24,121 nucleotides of DNA from Oceanospirillaceae bacterium UBA1126 (lineage in GTDB: Bacteria > Pseudomonadota > Gammaproteobacteria > Pseudomonadales > Balneatricaceae). The stretch is taken from the NCBI GenBank assembly GCA_002312935.1, contig DCAT01000100.1, positions 1-24,121 of the forward strand, written 5' to 3'. Positions 15,916-23,704 of the stretch are shown here, in pieces (the first letter of the stretch is position 1; every line of letters starts with the position of its first letter). Under the pieces are notes generated by a model. That model was not told the origin of the DNA, did no database searches, and saw only the letters and a list, made by a program, of their open reading frames with translations. The position numbers were made by a program, and so were the translations under genes.

Positions 15916-15982
15916 TGCAAAACAGCGACGAGGTGTTAGATTGTCGTTAAACCTACTATGACTCTATTGGCGAATTAACTCC

Positions 15983-17881
15983 ATGGCACAAGATAACTAC
16001 ACAGCAGATTCTATTGAAGTATTAAGTGGCCTAGACCCAGTTAAAAAACGCCCAGGTATGTACACAGATACCAGCCGCCCAAACCACTTAGCCCAAGAGG
16101 TCATTGATAACTCGGTGGACGAAGCATTGGCCGGACATGCCGATCAAATTGATGTAATTCTTCATAGTGACCACTCACTTTCCGTGATTGACAATGGTCG
16201 TGGCATGCCTGTGGACATGCATGCTGAAGAAGGGGTGAGCGGTGTAGAACTTATTCTTACACGCCTACACGCAGGTGGTAAGTTTTCTAACAAAAACTAC
16301 CAGTTCTCTGGTGGTTTACATGGTGTGGGGATCTCTGTTGTAAACGCACTCACTTCAGCCTTAGAGGTTAAGATTAGGCGCAATGGCGAAGTGCACCGTA
16401 TCGCTTTTGCCAATGGTAATAAAGTTACCGAGCTAGAGGTAGTGGATACCGTGGGCCAGCGTAATACAGGCACTAGTGTTACGTTTTTGCCTGATCCACA
16501 GTATTTTGATTCTGCTAAATTCTCTGTGGCCCGGCTTAAACATGTACTGCGAGCTAAGGCAGTGCTTTGTAGCGGTCTAAAGGTAACCTTTTTAGACCTA
16601 ACCAGTGTTACCAAAGAAAAACATGAATGGTATTACCAAGAGGGTTTAGACGATTATCTGCAAGGTGCCAACGAGGGCTATAGCTGCCTGCCAGAAACGC
16701 CGTTTGTCGGTAGCCGAAAAAGTGAGATTGAGGGGGTAGACTGGGCAGTGCAATGGTTGCCTGAAGGTGGAGACTTAACCCAAGAGGGTTATGTTAATCT
16801 TATTCCAACCTCTCAAGGGGGGACTCATGTTAATGGTTTGCGTAGTGGTCTGTTAGATGCCTTGAGGGAGTTTTGTGAAATTCGCGCTTTGCTTCCTCGT
16901 GGCGTGAAGCTTGGCCCAGAAGATATATGGGACCGCTGCTGTTTTGTATTGTCTGTAAAAATGCAAGATCCGCAGTTTTCCGGCCAAACTAAAGAACGGC
17001 TTTCGTCCCGCCAAATTGTGGCTTATGTTTCTGGTGAGGTGAAAGATGCGTTTAGCTTATGGCTCAACAAGCATACAGATGAAGGTGAGCTGTTAGCTGA
17101 GCTAGTGATTAATCATGCTCAAAAACGTTTAAGGGCTGGGAAAAAAGTGATTCGTAAAAAAATCACCCAAGGGCCAGCTTTGCCGGGTAAGCTGGCAGAC
17201 TGCAGTGGCACAGATGTTAGCCGGGGTGAGCTGTTTTTGGTGGAAGGTGATTCTGCTGGAGGCTCTGCCAAGCAAGCACGTGAAAGGGAATTTCAAGCTA
17301 TCTTGCCCTTGCGCGGCAAGATACTTAATACATGGGAGGTTGATTCAGGGCAAATATTAGCGTCTCAAGAAGTGCACCATATTGCTGTGGCAATGGGTGT
17401 AGACCCGGGTGCCGATAATTTAGAAGGGTTACGTTACGGTAAGATTTGTATCTTGGCGGATGCTGACTCAGATGGCTTACACATTGCCACGTTGTTATGT
17501 GCTTTGTTTGTACGCCACTTTAAACCATTAGTTGCTGCGGGCCATGTATATGTAGCTATGCCGCCTTTGTATCGCATCGATATTGGCAAAGAAGTATTTT
17601 ATGCCCTTGATGAAAACGAAAAGCAAAGCGTGTTAGACCATATTGCTGTTGAGAAAAAACGTGGCAAGGTTAATGTGCAGCGTTTTAAGGGGTTGGGTGA
17701 AATGAATCCTTCCCAGCTAAGAGAAACTACCATGAAGCCAGACAGCCGGAGGCTTGTTCAACTTAGTCTTGAGCCGGGAGACGGTACCATGGAAGTGATG
17801 GACATGCTGTTGGCAAAAAAGCGCTCAGGTGATCGTAAATCTTGGTTGCAAGAAAAAGGCAACTTGGCCCAAGTGGACTAA
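15983..17881 (+). CDS. parE: DNA topoisomerase IV subunit B
   Basis: ParE is the ATPase subunit of topoisomerase IV, which with ParC decatenates daughter chromosomes. It has 632 residues (E. coli 630). The GHKL ATPase domain has EVIDNSVDEALAGHA, DNGRGMPVD and the ATP-lid GGLHGVGISVVNALT. A transducer domain follows with QGGTHVNGLRSGLL. The TOPRIM domain has EGDSAGGSAKQ (Glu421) and DADSDGLHIATLLC (from Asp493). The C-terminal FKGLGEMNPSQLRETTM matches ParE. The length and the absence of the roughly 170-residue insert of proteobacterial GyrB identify it as ParE. The ATG at 15983 has no obvious Shine-Dalgarno, but the protein aligns from its first residues. parC is not in the window. Confidence 0.97.
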   Translation: MAQDNYTADSIEVLSGLDPVKKRPGMYTDTSRPNHLAQEVIDNSVDEALAGHADQIDVILHSDHSLSVIDNGRGMPVDMHAEEGVSGVELILTRLHAGGKFSNKNYQFSGGLHGVGISVVNALTSALEVKIRRNGEVHRIAFANGNKVTELEVVDTVGQRNTGTSVTFLPDPQYFDSAKFSVARLKHVLRAKAVLCSGLKVTFLDLTSVTKEKHEWYYQEGLDDYLQGANEGYSCLPETPFVGSRKSEIEGVDWAVQWLPEGGDLTQEGYVNLIPTSQGGTHVNGLRSGLLDALREFCEIRALLPRGVKLGPEDIWDRCCFVLSVKMQDPQFSGQTKERLSSRQIVAYVSGEVKDAFSLWLNKHTDEGELLAELVINHAQKRLRAGKKVIRKKITQGPALPGKLADCSGTDVSRGELFLVEGDSAGGSAKQAREREFQAILPLRGKILNTWEVDSGQILASQEVHHIAVAMGVDPGADNLEGLRYGKICILADADSDGLHIATLLCALFVRHFKPLVAAGHVYVAMPPLYRIDIGKEVFYALDENEKQSVLDHIAVEKKRGKVNVQRFKGLGEMNPSQLRETTMKPDSRRLVQLSLEPGDGTMEVMDMLLAKKRSGDRKSWLQEKGNLAQVD

Positions 17882-17971
17882 AATAAGACGACATGGGTAA
17901 TCTTCTCACAAAACTAGCGTTATCTTTGCACTCCTTTGCAATGTCTACACCCACCCTTTCACTTGAATGCC

Positions 17972-17977
17972 TATAAT
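17972..17977 (+). promoter_or_regulatory. Perfect -10 box (TATAAT) for the CpxP/Spy-like gene
   Basis: TATAAT at 17972-17977, without a recognisable -35 at 16-18 bases upstream, suggesting an activator-dependent promoter. Transcription would begin near 17984, downstream of the in-frame ATG at 17967, which argues against that ATG as the start codon. Confidence 0.45.
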
Positions 17978-17981
17978 AGAT

Positions 17982-18002
17982 GATTCCCTTTGGGGAGGAA
18001 TC
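17982..18002 (+). promoter_or_regulatory. Hairpin at the predicted mRNA 5' end
   Basis: GATTCC (17982-17987) and GGAATC (17997-18002) are perfect reverse complements with a nine-base loop. The right arm and loop contain a purine-rich GGGGAGGAA (17992-18000) that resembles a second ribosome site. The hairpin would sit at the very 5' end of the transcript, where it could protect the mRNA or affect ribosome loading. Confidence 0.3.
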
Positions 18003-18008
18003 TACCTT

Positions 18009-18013
18009 AGGAG
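18009..18013 (+). promoter_or_regulatory. Shine-Dalgarno pointing to an ATT start
   Basis: AGGAG at 18009-18013 followed by seven bases and ATT at 18021. No ATG, GTG or TTG lies at a proper distance. The next in-frame ATG, 18048, is 34 bases away. Confidence 0.5.
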
Positions 18014-18020
18014 CAAGACC

Positions 18021-18431
18021 ATTAAAGTATACATCAAGCGCAGCTTAATGATCCTACCAACTCTAGGGTTAGTTGGTTTAATAGGCATAGGGTTGGCCAT
18101 CGCTGATAGCAAAAAAGAGTTTAAAGGTGACAATAAAATAGACAGCCAAGGTTGTCATCACGATGCTAGTCATAGCGCTGACCAAGAAGGTTATGGCCTC
18201 AAAAGTGATAACGAAAGCGCCACAATGATTCGACACATGACTAAGGTACTTGACCTGACAGAAGCGCAGGAAAGTGCTATTAAAAAAATTATTACTGGCC
18301 AAGATGAATCTGCAGAAGAGGGCGATGAGTTGCTCAAAAATGCCAATGTTGAAATGCAAATAACGGAACTACTCACTCCAGAACAGGTTGAGCAATACCA
18401 ATTAATGCGTAAGAAAATGACCAAAAAATGA
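18021..18431 (+). CDS. Small exported CpxP/Spy-like protein (LTxxQ), proposed ATT start
   Basis: A 136-residue protein counted from ATT 18021. Residues 1-28 form a textbook signal peptide: Lys2, Lys6, Arg7, a hydrophobic run from residue 9 to 27, and an AIA site before Asp29. The mature part is acidic and helical, has a Cys/His cluster CHHDASH (45-51), and carries two LTxxQ motifs, LTEAQ (79-83) and LTPEQ (118-122), as in the CpxP/Spy family of periplasmic chaperones and metal-responsive proteins. The frame stays open to ATG 17967, but that start precedes the -10 box and would put 18 unlikely residues before the signal peptide; ATG 18048 would lose the positive n-region and has no ribosome site. 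A strong terminator follows. Family assignment is motif-based, and function in this organism is inferred only. Confidence 0.7.
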   Translation: MKVYIKRSLMILPTLGLVGLIGIGLAIADSKKEFKGDNKIDSQGCHHDASHSADQEGYGLKSDNESATMIRHMTKVLDLTEAQESAIKKIITGQDESAEEGDELLKNANVEMQITELLTPEQVEQYQLMRKKMTKK

Positions 18432-18509
18432 ACAGAATAAAGGAAAAATTCTCTTAAAAAGAGACATCACTCGCCTTAGCCAGTAAAAATAGCCTTAAAT
18501 GACATTAAC

Positions 18510-18543
18510 AAAACCGCAGCAGGTCGACTTGCTGCGGTTTTTT
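18510..18543 (+). terminator. Strong Rho-independent terminator
   Basis: AAAACCGCAGCA (18510-18521) pairs perfectly with TGCTGCGGTTTT (18530-18541) around an eight-base loop, and the T run continues to 18543. It ends the CpxP/Spy-like transcript before lepA. The A-rich left flank might let it work in the other direction too. Confidence 0.9.
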
Positions 18544-18557
18544 GGGTTCAACTAGGA

Positions 18558-18563
18558 TATAAT
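18558..18563 (+). promoter_or_regulatory. Perfect -10 box (TATAAT) upstream of lepA
   Basis: TATAAT at 18558-18563, which would start transcription near 18570, about 55 bases before lepA. The matching -35 position (about 18535-18540) falls in the 3' arm of the preceding terminator and is a poor match. Confidence 0.4.
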
Positions 18564-18579
18564 TCCGCTCTTTTATGCT

Positions 18580-18604
18580 CCCTACTCCTGGTTTATTGGT
18601 AGGG
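18580..18604 (+). promoter_or_regulatory. Small hairpin in the lepA leader
   Basis: CCCTAC (18580-18585) and GTAGGG (18599-18604) are perfect reverse complements separated by 13 bases, just upstream of the lepA ribosome site GGAAG (18612-18616). It is not a terminator, as no T run follows. A regulatory role is speculative. Confidence 0.25.
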
Positions 18605-18623
18605 GTAACTCGGAAGTCATCGC

Positions 18624-20423
18624 ATGGCCATCAACTCCCTGATCCGCAACTTTTCCATTATCGCCCATATCGATCATGGCAAATCCACTATTGCTGATCG
18701 CTTTATCCAAATGTGTGGCGGTTTGTCGGATCGTGAAATGGAGCAGCAGGTGCTGGATTCCATGGACATTGAGCGCGAACGTGGCATCACCATTAAAGCT
18801 CAAAGTGTAACTTTGGATTTTCCTAGCAAAGACGGCAAAACCTATCAACTTAACCTTATAGATACCCCAGGGCACGTTGATTTTTCCTACGAGGTTTCTC
18901 GCTCTTTAGAGGCCTGTGAAGGTGCTCTGCTGGTTGTGGATGCGGCTCAAGGCGTAGAGGCGCAATCCGTGGCTAATTGCTATACGGCCCTAGAACTGGG
19001 TTTGGAAGTAGTGCCTGTGTTAAATAAAATGGACCTGCCTCAAGCCGATCCAGATAAGGTAAAGCAAGAAATTGAAGAAGTGATTGGTATCGATGCCACT
19101 GACGCAGTTGAAGCCTCGGCTAAAAGTGGTCTAGGTATGGAAGCAGTACTGGAGCAATTAATTGAATTAATTCCACCGCCTGTTGGTGACGAAGATAAAC
19201 CACTGCAAGCGCTAATCATTGACTCTTGGTTCGACAACTACCTTGGCATTGTGTCTTTGGTGCGCATTAAAAATGGTGTGTTGCGTAAAAAAGACAAAAT
19301 TATAGTGAAGTCTACTGGCATCCAGTACGGTGTCGAAGATATTGGTATTTTTACGCCTAAACGTAAGCAAACTGGCATCTTAAGTGCGGGTGAAGTGGGT
19401 TATGTAGTTGCAGGTATTAAAGATATTCATGGCGCACCCGTTGGCGATACGTTGACTCATCTTAAAACTTCTGATGTTGATAGCCTGCCAGGCTTTAAGA
19501 AAGTTCAGCCCCAGGTATATGCGGGTTTGTTCCCTACTAGCTCTGATGACTATGAAGATTTCCGTGAAGCCTTAGCTAAGCTGAGTCTTAATGATGCCTC
19601 ATTATTTTATGAGCCAGAAAGCTCTGATGCCTTAGGTTTTGGATTTCGATGTGGGTTCTTGGGCATGTTGCACATGGAGATTATTCAAGAGCGGTTAGAA
19701 CGTGAATATAATCTCGATTTATTAACCACAGCGCCTACTGTAATTTACGAATTGGAACTCAACAACGGCAAGGTGATCTTCGTAGATAACCCCTCAAAAC
19801 TGCCTGATATGGGTGGTGTGGCAGAAATGCGTGAACCCATTGTCGAAGCTAATATTTTGGTACCACAAGAACACTTAGGTAATGTCATTACCTTGTGTGT
19901 TCAAAAGCGTGGGGTACAAAAGAATATGCAGTTTACCGCCACGCAGGTTGCGTTGACCTATGACATGCCAATGAGTGAGGTAGTGCTAGATTTCTTTGAC
20001 CGTCTTAAGTCTGTAAGCCGAGGTTATGCGTCATTAGAATATAATTTTGTCCGGTTCGAAGAAGCCAAGCTAGTCCGTTTAGATATTCTCATTAATGGGG
20101 AGCGAGTGGATGCTTTAGCCGTCATTATGCATCGAGATAACGCCCAGTCACGAGGCAGGGCTTTGTGTGAAAAAATGAAAGAGCTAATTCCTCGGCAAAT
20201 GTTTGATGTTGCAATTCAGGCCGCTATTGGGGGCAATATTGTGTCTCGCACGACGGTTAAAGCGCTGCGTAAAAACGTAACAGCGAAATGCTATGGTGGT
20301 GATATTAGCCGTAAGAAAAAACTCTTGTCTAAACAAAAAGAAGGTAAAAAACGCATGAAACAGGTGGGTAGTGTAGAAATCCCGCAGGATGCCTTCTTAG
20401 CGGTACTTAAGCTAGATAGCTAA
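18624..20423 (+). CDS. lepA: Elongation factor 4 (LepA)
   Basis: LepA/EF4 is a ribosome-bound translational GTPase affecting initiation and elongation under stress. It has 599 residues, the same as E. coli. G1 is AHIDHGKST (14-22), G3 DTPGHVDF (from Asp80) and G4 NKMDLP (from Asn134). The EF-G-like domains follow, with YAGLFPTSSDDYEDF and GFGFRCGFLGMLHMEI, and the LepA-specific C-terminal domain with NVTAKCYGGDISRKKKLL and GKKRMKQVGSVEIPQDAFL. ATG 18624 has GGAAG seven bases upstream. lepB begins 35 bases after the stop, as in the conserved lepA-lepB operon. It has its own likely promoter after the terminator at 18510-18543. Confidence 0.98.
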   Translation: MAINSLIRNFSIIAHIDHGKSTIADRFIQMCGGLSDREMEQQVLDSMDIERERGITIKAQSVTLDFPSKDGKTYQLNLIDTPGHVDFSYEVSRSLEACEGALLVVDAAQGVEAQSVANCYTALELGLEVVPVLNKMDLPQADPDKVKQEIEEVIGIDATDAVEASAKSGLGMEAVLEQLIELIPPPVGDEDKPLQALIIDSWFDNYLGIVSLVRIKNGVLRKKDKIIVKSTGIQYGVEDIGIFTPKRKQTGILSAGEVGYVVAGIKDIHGAPVGDTLTHLKTSDVDSLPGFKKVQPQVYAGLFPTSSDDYEDFREALAKLSLNDASLFYEPESSDALGFGFRCGFLGMLHMEIIQERLEREYNLDLLTTAPTVIYELELNNGKVIFVDNPSKLPDMGGVAEMREPIVEANILVPQEHLGNVITLCVQKRGVQKNMQFTATQVALTYDMPMSEVVLDFFDRLKSVSRGYASLEYNFVRFEEAKLVRLDILINGERVDALAVIMHRDNAQSRGRALCEKMKELIPRQMFDVAIQAAIGGNIVSRTTVKALRKNVTAKCYGGDISRKKKLLSKQKEGKKRMKQVGSVEIPQDAFLAVLKLDS

Positions 20424-20458
20424 GCTGACAGTAACTAGACCTAAAGGATATATGGACG

Positions 20459-21262
20459 ATGATGGATTTTGATTTTGAATTACTGCTCACCGTGCTGGTG
20501 GGGCTTTTTGGTGTTGGTTATGCCTTAGACGTGTGGTTATGGAAACCTGCACGCATCAAAGCTTTAGCGCTAGCAACGGCTAGTGCAGGGGGCAACCTAC
20601 CTCAAGCAGACCAACAAAAAGTAATGCGTGAACCACTGTTTGCAGAATACAGCCGTTCATTTTTTCCTGTGTTGGCCTTTGTGCTGATACTGCGTTCTTT
20701 TTTTATGGAGCCATACCAGATTCCTTCAGGTTCTATGCTGCCTACCCTTACTGTAGGCGACTTTATTGTGGTGAATAAGTTTGAATATGGTATACGTTTG
20801 CCAGTACTGGGGACTAAAGTGTTTGGCTACAATGAGCCAAAAGTAGGCGATGTTATGGTGTTCAAGTATCCAAAAGATACAGCGGTTAAGTATATTAAAC
20901 GAGTGGTAGCGGTACCTGGCGATACCTTAGAGTTACGCGACAAGATTATATACATTAATGGTAAACAGATGACTCAGACTTTTATTGCTGACGAGTCCCC
21001 AACGACAGAAATCTATAAAGAGCAGCTAGGGGATGCTGAGCACCTGATATGGCGAAACAAAAACCCTGGAAAAAATGGTGCGGTCACTGTTCCTCCAGGT
21101 AAATACTTCATGATGGGAGACAACAGGGACGGCAGTAATGACAGCCGTTATTGGGGTTTTGTGCCAGAAGAAAATATTACTGGTAAAGCCGTTGCGGTGT
21201 GGTTACATTGGGATAACTTCTTTAGTTTGCCCAATTTCAGTACGGCAGGTAGCATAGACTAG
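20459..21262 (+). CDS. lepB: Signal peptidase I
   Basis: LepB cleaves signal peptides from exported proteins on the periplasmic side of the inner membrane. It has 267 residues (E. coli 324, which has a larger periplasmic insert). Two N-terminal membrane helices lie at about residues 5-27 and 62-78. The Ser/Lys dyad is Ser92 in SGSMLPTL and Lys147 in YIKRVVAVPGD, almost the E. coli numbering (Ser91, Lys146). GDNRDGSNDSRYWGFVPE is the conserved C-terminal box. ATG 20459 lies ten bases after AAGGA (20444-20448); ATG 20462 is equally possible and changes one residue. The rnc start is one base after the stop. Confidence 0.97.
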   Translation: MMDFDFELLLTVLVGLFGVGYALDVWLWKPARIKALALATASAGGNLPQADQQKVMREPLFAEYSRSFFPVLAFVLILRSFFMEPYQIPSGSMLPTLTVGDFIVVNKFEYGIRLPVLGTKVFGYNEPKVGDVMVFKYPKDTAVKYIKRVVAVPGDTLELRDKIIYINGKQMTQTFIADESPTTEIYKEQLGDAEHLIWRNKNPGKNGAVTVPPGKYFMMGDNRDGSNDSRYWGFVPEENITGKAVAVWLHWDNFFSLPNFSTAGSID

Positions 21263-21263
21263 T

Positions 21264-21971
21264 ATGAAAGCCCCTGCCGCGACCGCCTACCAGCAAAAAC
21301 TTAACACCTTGTGTTCTGCAATGGGTTATTCCTTTGTCGACGCAACACTGTTGGAGTTGGCGCTAACGCACCGTTCGTGTGGTCACCACAACAATGAGCG
21401 ATTAGAGTTTTTAGGAGATTCTATTGTTAACTTTGTTATTGCAGATGCCTTGTTTGATAAATTCCCTAAAGCCCGCGAAGGCCAGCTAAGTCGTTTACGT
21501 GCTGGCTTAGTAAAAGGTGTGACCCTCGCTCAAGTGGCAAAAGAAATGCACATTGGCCCTTGTCTGAAGCTAGGTGCTGGTGAATTAAAGAGTGGTGGTC
21601 AACGACGCGAATCGATTTTGGCTGACGCCACTGAGGCCCTTATTGGTGCGATTTACAAAGATGCGGGAATGGCTGTCTGCCAAGCCCGTATTTTAGCTTG
21701 GTTTACCTCTCGGCTAGCAAATTTGAGTTTGTCAGACACCCAAAAAGACCCTAAAACACGCTTGCAGGAATACTTGCAGGCTAAGAAATCTGACTTGCCC
21801 ATATACCAATTGATTGATGTTAAAGGGCAGGATCATGAGCAAATGTTTATTATAGAATGCCACAGTAGCCTACTAGATAAGCCCACTAAAGCGGAAGCCT
21901 CCAGCCGCCGCATCGCAGAACAGAAATCGGCCACGCTAGCACTGCAGCAGCTTGGTCAAGAATCTTTATAG
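21264..21971 (+). CDS. rnc: Ribonuclease III
   Basis: RNase III cuts double-stranded RNA, processing rRNA precursors and some mRNAs. It has 235 residues (E. coli 226). The signature NERLEFLGDS lies at about 44-53, with Glu48 and Asp52 as metal ligands, and DATEALIGAIY has Asp121 and Glu124 as the second pair. The C-terminal double-stranded RNA-binding domain starts near residue 160 (DPKTRLQEYLQ) and ends with the ASSRRIAEQKSATLALQQL helix. ATG 21264 is one base after the lepB stop, indicating coupled translation. In E. coli RNase III cuts its own leader; I cannot see such a site here, because the leader would be upstream of lepA. Confidence 0.97.
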   Translation: MKAPAATAYQQKLNTLCSAMGYSFVDATLLELALTHRSCGHHNNERLEFLGDSIVNFVIADALFDKFPKAREGQLSRLRAGLVKGVTLAQVAKEMHIGPCLKLGAGELKSGGQRRESILADATEALIGAIYKDAGMAVCQARILAWFTSRLANLSLSDTQKDPKTRLQEYLQAKKSDLPIYQLIDVKGQDHEQMFIIECHSSLLDKPTKAEASSRRIAEQKSATLALQQLGQESL

Positions 21972-21984
21972 TAGAAAATATATC

Positions 21985-22920
21985 ATGACAGATCTAGACA
22001 CTTGGTTAGCAGCCCAAAATGACAGCAGCACAAAGTGTGGCTACGTCGCTATTGTAGGCCGCCCTAATGTGGGCAAGTCAACTTTACTCAACCGTATTTT
22101 GGGCCAAAAAATTAGTATTACTTCTCGTAAGCCACAAACTACACGCCATCAAATTCTGGGTATTAAAACCGAAGGTGACGTGCAGGTTGTTTATGTGGAT
22201 ACGCCTGGCTTGCATATAGACCAAGCCGACAAGGCGATTAACCGCTACATGAACAAAGCCGCAACTAGTGCTTTAAAGCATGTAGACTTGGTTATTTTTA
22301 TGGTCGATCGTACGCGGTGGAATGAAGCTGATGAGCACGTTTATGAAAAAGTTAAAGCGGCTAACTGCCCTGTTATTTTAGCAATAAATAAAATTGACAT
22401 ACTGGATGATAAGCAATCTTTGTTGCCGTATTTACAGGAAGTCCAGCAACGTTTGCCCAACGCTGTGCTAGTGCCCATTGCAGCGCATACCGGTGCATCG
22501 GTAGAGCAACTAGAGCAATGTGTGCTTGATCAACTTCCAAATGGGCGCCATTTTTTCCCTGAAGATCAAGTGACCGACCGCAGTGCGCGCTTTATTACTG
22601 CGGAGTTGATTCGTGAAAAAATTATGCGCCAACTTGGCGATGAGCTGCCTTATCAAATGACGGTAGAAATAGAAGAGTTTGCTCAAGATGGCCCTGTATT
22701 GCATATAGGTGCTTTAATTTTAGTAGAGCGCAAAGGCCAAAAACGTATTCTTATTGGCGACAAAGGTGACCGAATTAAACAGATTGGGCGTGATGCGCGG
22801 GTTGATATGGAACGCATGTTTGAGTGTAAAGTTATGCTTAAGCTTTGGGTGAAGGTGAAAAGCGGTTGGTCTGATGACGAGCGTGCTTTGCAAAGCCTAG
22901 GCTACGACGGCCTCGATTAA
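21985..22920 (+). CDS. era: GTPase Era
   Basis: Era binds the 3' end of 16S rRNA and assists 30S subunit maturation. It has 311 residues from ATG 21985 (E. coli 301). G1 is GRPNVGKST (25-33), the switch region ISITSRKPQTTRH, G3 DTPGLH and G4 NKID. The C-terminal KH domain carries the GxxG-like GDKG in ILIGDKGDRIKQIG, and the end VKSGWSDDERALQSLGY is typical of Era. An in-frame TTG at 21952, inside rnc, would add 11 residues, but ATG 21985 matches the family N-terminus. It lies 13 bases after rnc, with no strong Shine-Dalgarno. Confidence 0.97.
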   Translation: MTDLDTWLAAQNDSSTKCGYVAIVGRPNVGKSTLLNRILGQKISITSRKPQTTRHQILGIKTEGDVQVVYVDTPGLHIDQADKAINRYMNKAATSALKHVDLVIFMVDRTRWNEADEHVYEKVKAANCPVILAINKIDILDDKQSLLPYLQEVQQRLPNAVLVPIAAHTGASVEQLEQCVLDQLPNGRHFFPEDQVTDRSARFITAELIREKIMRQLGDELPYQMTVEIEEFAQDGPVLHIGALILVERKGQKRILIGDKGDRIKQIGRDARVDMERMFECKVMLKLWVKVKSGWSDDERALQSLGYDGLD

Positions 22921-22925
22921 TTAAG

Positions 22926-23651
22926 GTGAATGAGCAGCAGCCGGCCTACGTATTGCACAGCCGCCCATGGCGGGAGACCAGTGTGATTGCCGATTTGTTC
23001 ACGCTAAATCAAGGCCGTGTGTCGGTCATTGTTCACGGGGCACGAAAAGCCCAGGGCAAGCAGCCTGCTAAACGCGCCTTAGTGCAGCCCTTTACGCCGC
23101 TTATGGTGAGTTTCACTGGGCGGGGTGAATTGCGTACAAGTGTGCAGTTTGATGGCGCAGGTGCACCATTAGCCATAGTGGGTAATAGCTTGTACAGTGG
23201 CCTTTATGTTAATGAACTATTGCTCAATCTGCTCGCTAACGATGACCCCCACCCGAACTTATTTGCCTACTATCAAGCCTTGCTCAATGAGTTGATGGAT
23301 AATCCCGTAATCGAGCAATGTTTGCGTCCGTTTGAAGTCCATCTAATGGACGAACTGGGGTATCATGTGGTGTTAGATAAAGACTATATATCAGGCCAGC
23401 AGGTGGTGGCTGACGCAAGTTATCAGCTACACCCTCTGCAGGGAGTTTGTTTAACCCAGATTCCTTATGATGAGCGAGATGCTCCCCCTTCGATTAGTGG
23501 CGAGGTGCTGCTACAATTAGCTGCAGGTCATTACGCAGACAGGCAATGCCTTAGGGTGGCTAAGTACATGGCGCGAGCTAATTTAGACCAGTTATTGGAT
23601 GGCAAACCAATTCAAAGCCGTAACCTATTTCACACTATTGTTAAAAAGTAA
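22926..23651 (+). CDS. recO: DNA repair protein RecO
   Basis: RecO works with RecR and RecF to load RecA on SSB-coated single-stranded DNA and to anneal strands. It has 241 residues (E. coli 242). The N-terminal OB fold begins with AYVLHSRPWRETSVIADLFT and continues through GRVSVIVHGARK; LVQPFTPLMVSFTGRGEL and NSLYSGLYVNELLLNLL follow, and the C-terminus ends with LDGKPIQSRNLF. It starts at GTG 22926, five bases after the era stop. AAGG (22923-22926) abuts the start instead of preceding it at normal spacing, so initiation probably depends on coupling with era. ATG 22930 is out of frame. Confidence 0.96.
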   Translation: MNEQQPAYVLHSRPWRETSVIADLFTLNQGRVSVIVHGARKAQGKQPAKRALVQPFTPLMVSFTGRGELRTSVQFDGAGAPLAIVGNSLYSGLYVNELLLNLLANDDPHPNLFAYYQALLNELMDNPVIEQCLRPFEVHLMDELGYHVVLDKDYISGQQVVADASYQLHPLQGVCLTQIPYDERDAPPSISGEVLLQLAAGHYADRQCLRVAKYMARANLDQLLDGKPIQSRNLFHTIVKK

Positions 23652-23704
23652 CTCATTATAGTTAGTGGAAATAAAGACGAGCGACAACTAGGAGAAAGTA
23701 AGAC

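Noticed and set aside
17967..18020. ATG 17967 as start of the CpxP/Spy-like gene
   Set aside because: The -10 box lies downstream of it, and the 18 added residues precede a complete signal peptide and look non-coding.
18450..18464. TCTCTT-AAA-AAGAGA small hairpin after the CpxP/Spy-like gene
   Set aside because: AT-rich six-base stem with a three-base loop and no T run; the real terminator is at 18510-18543.
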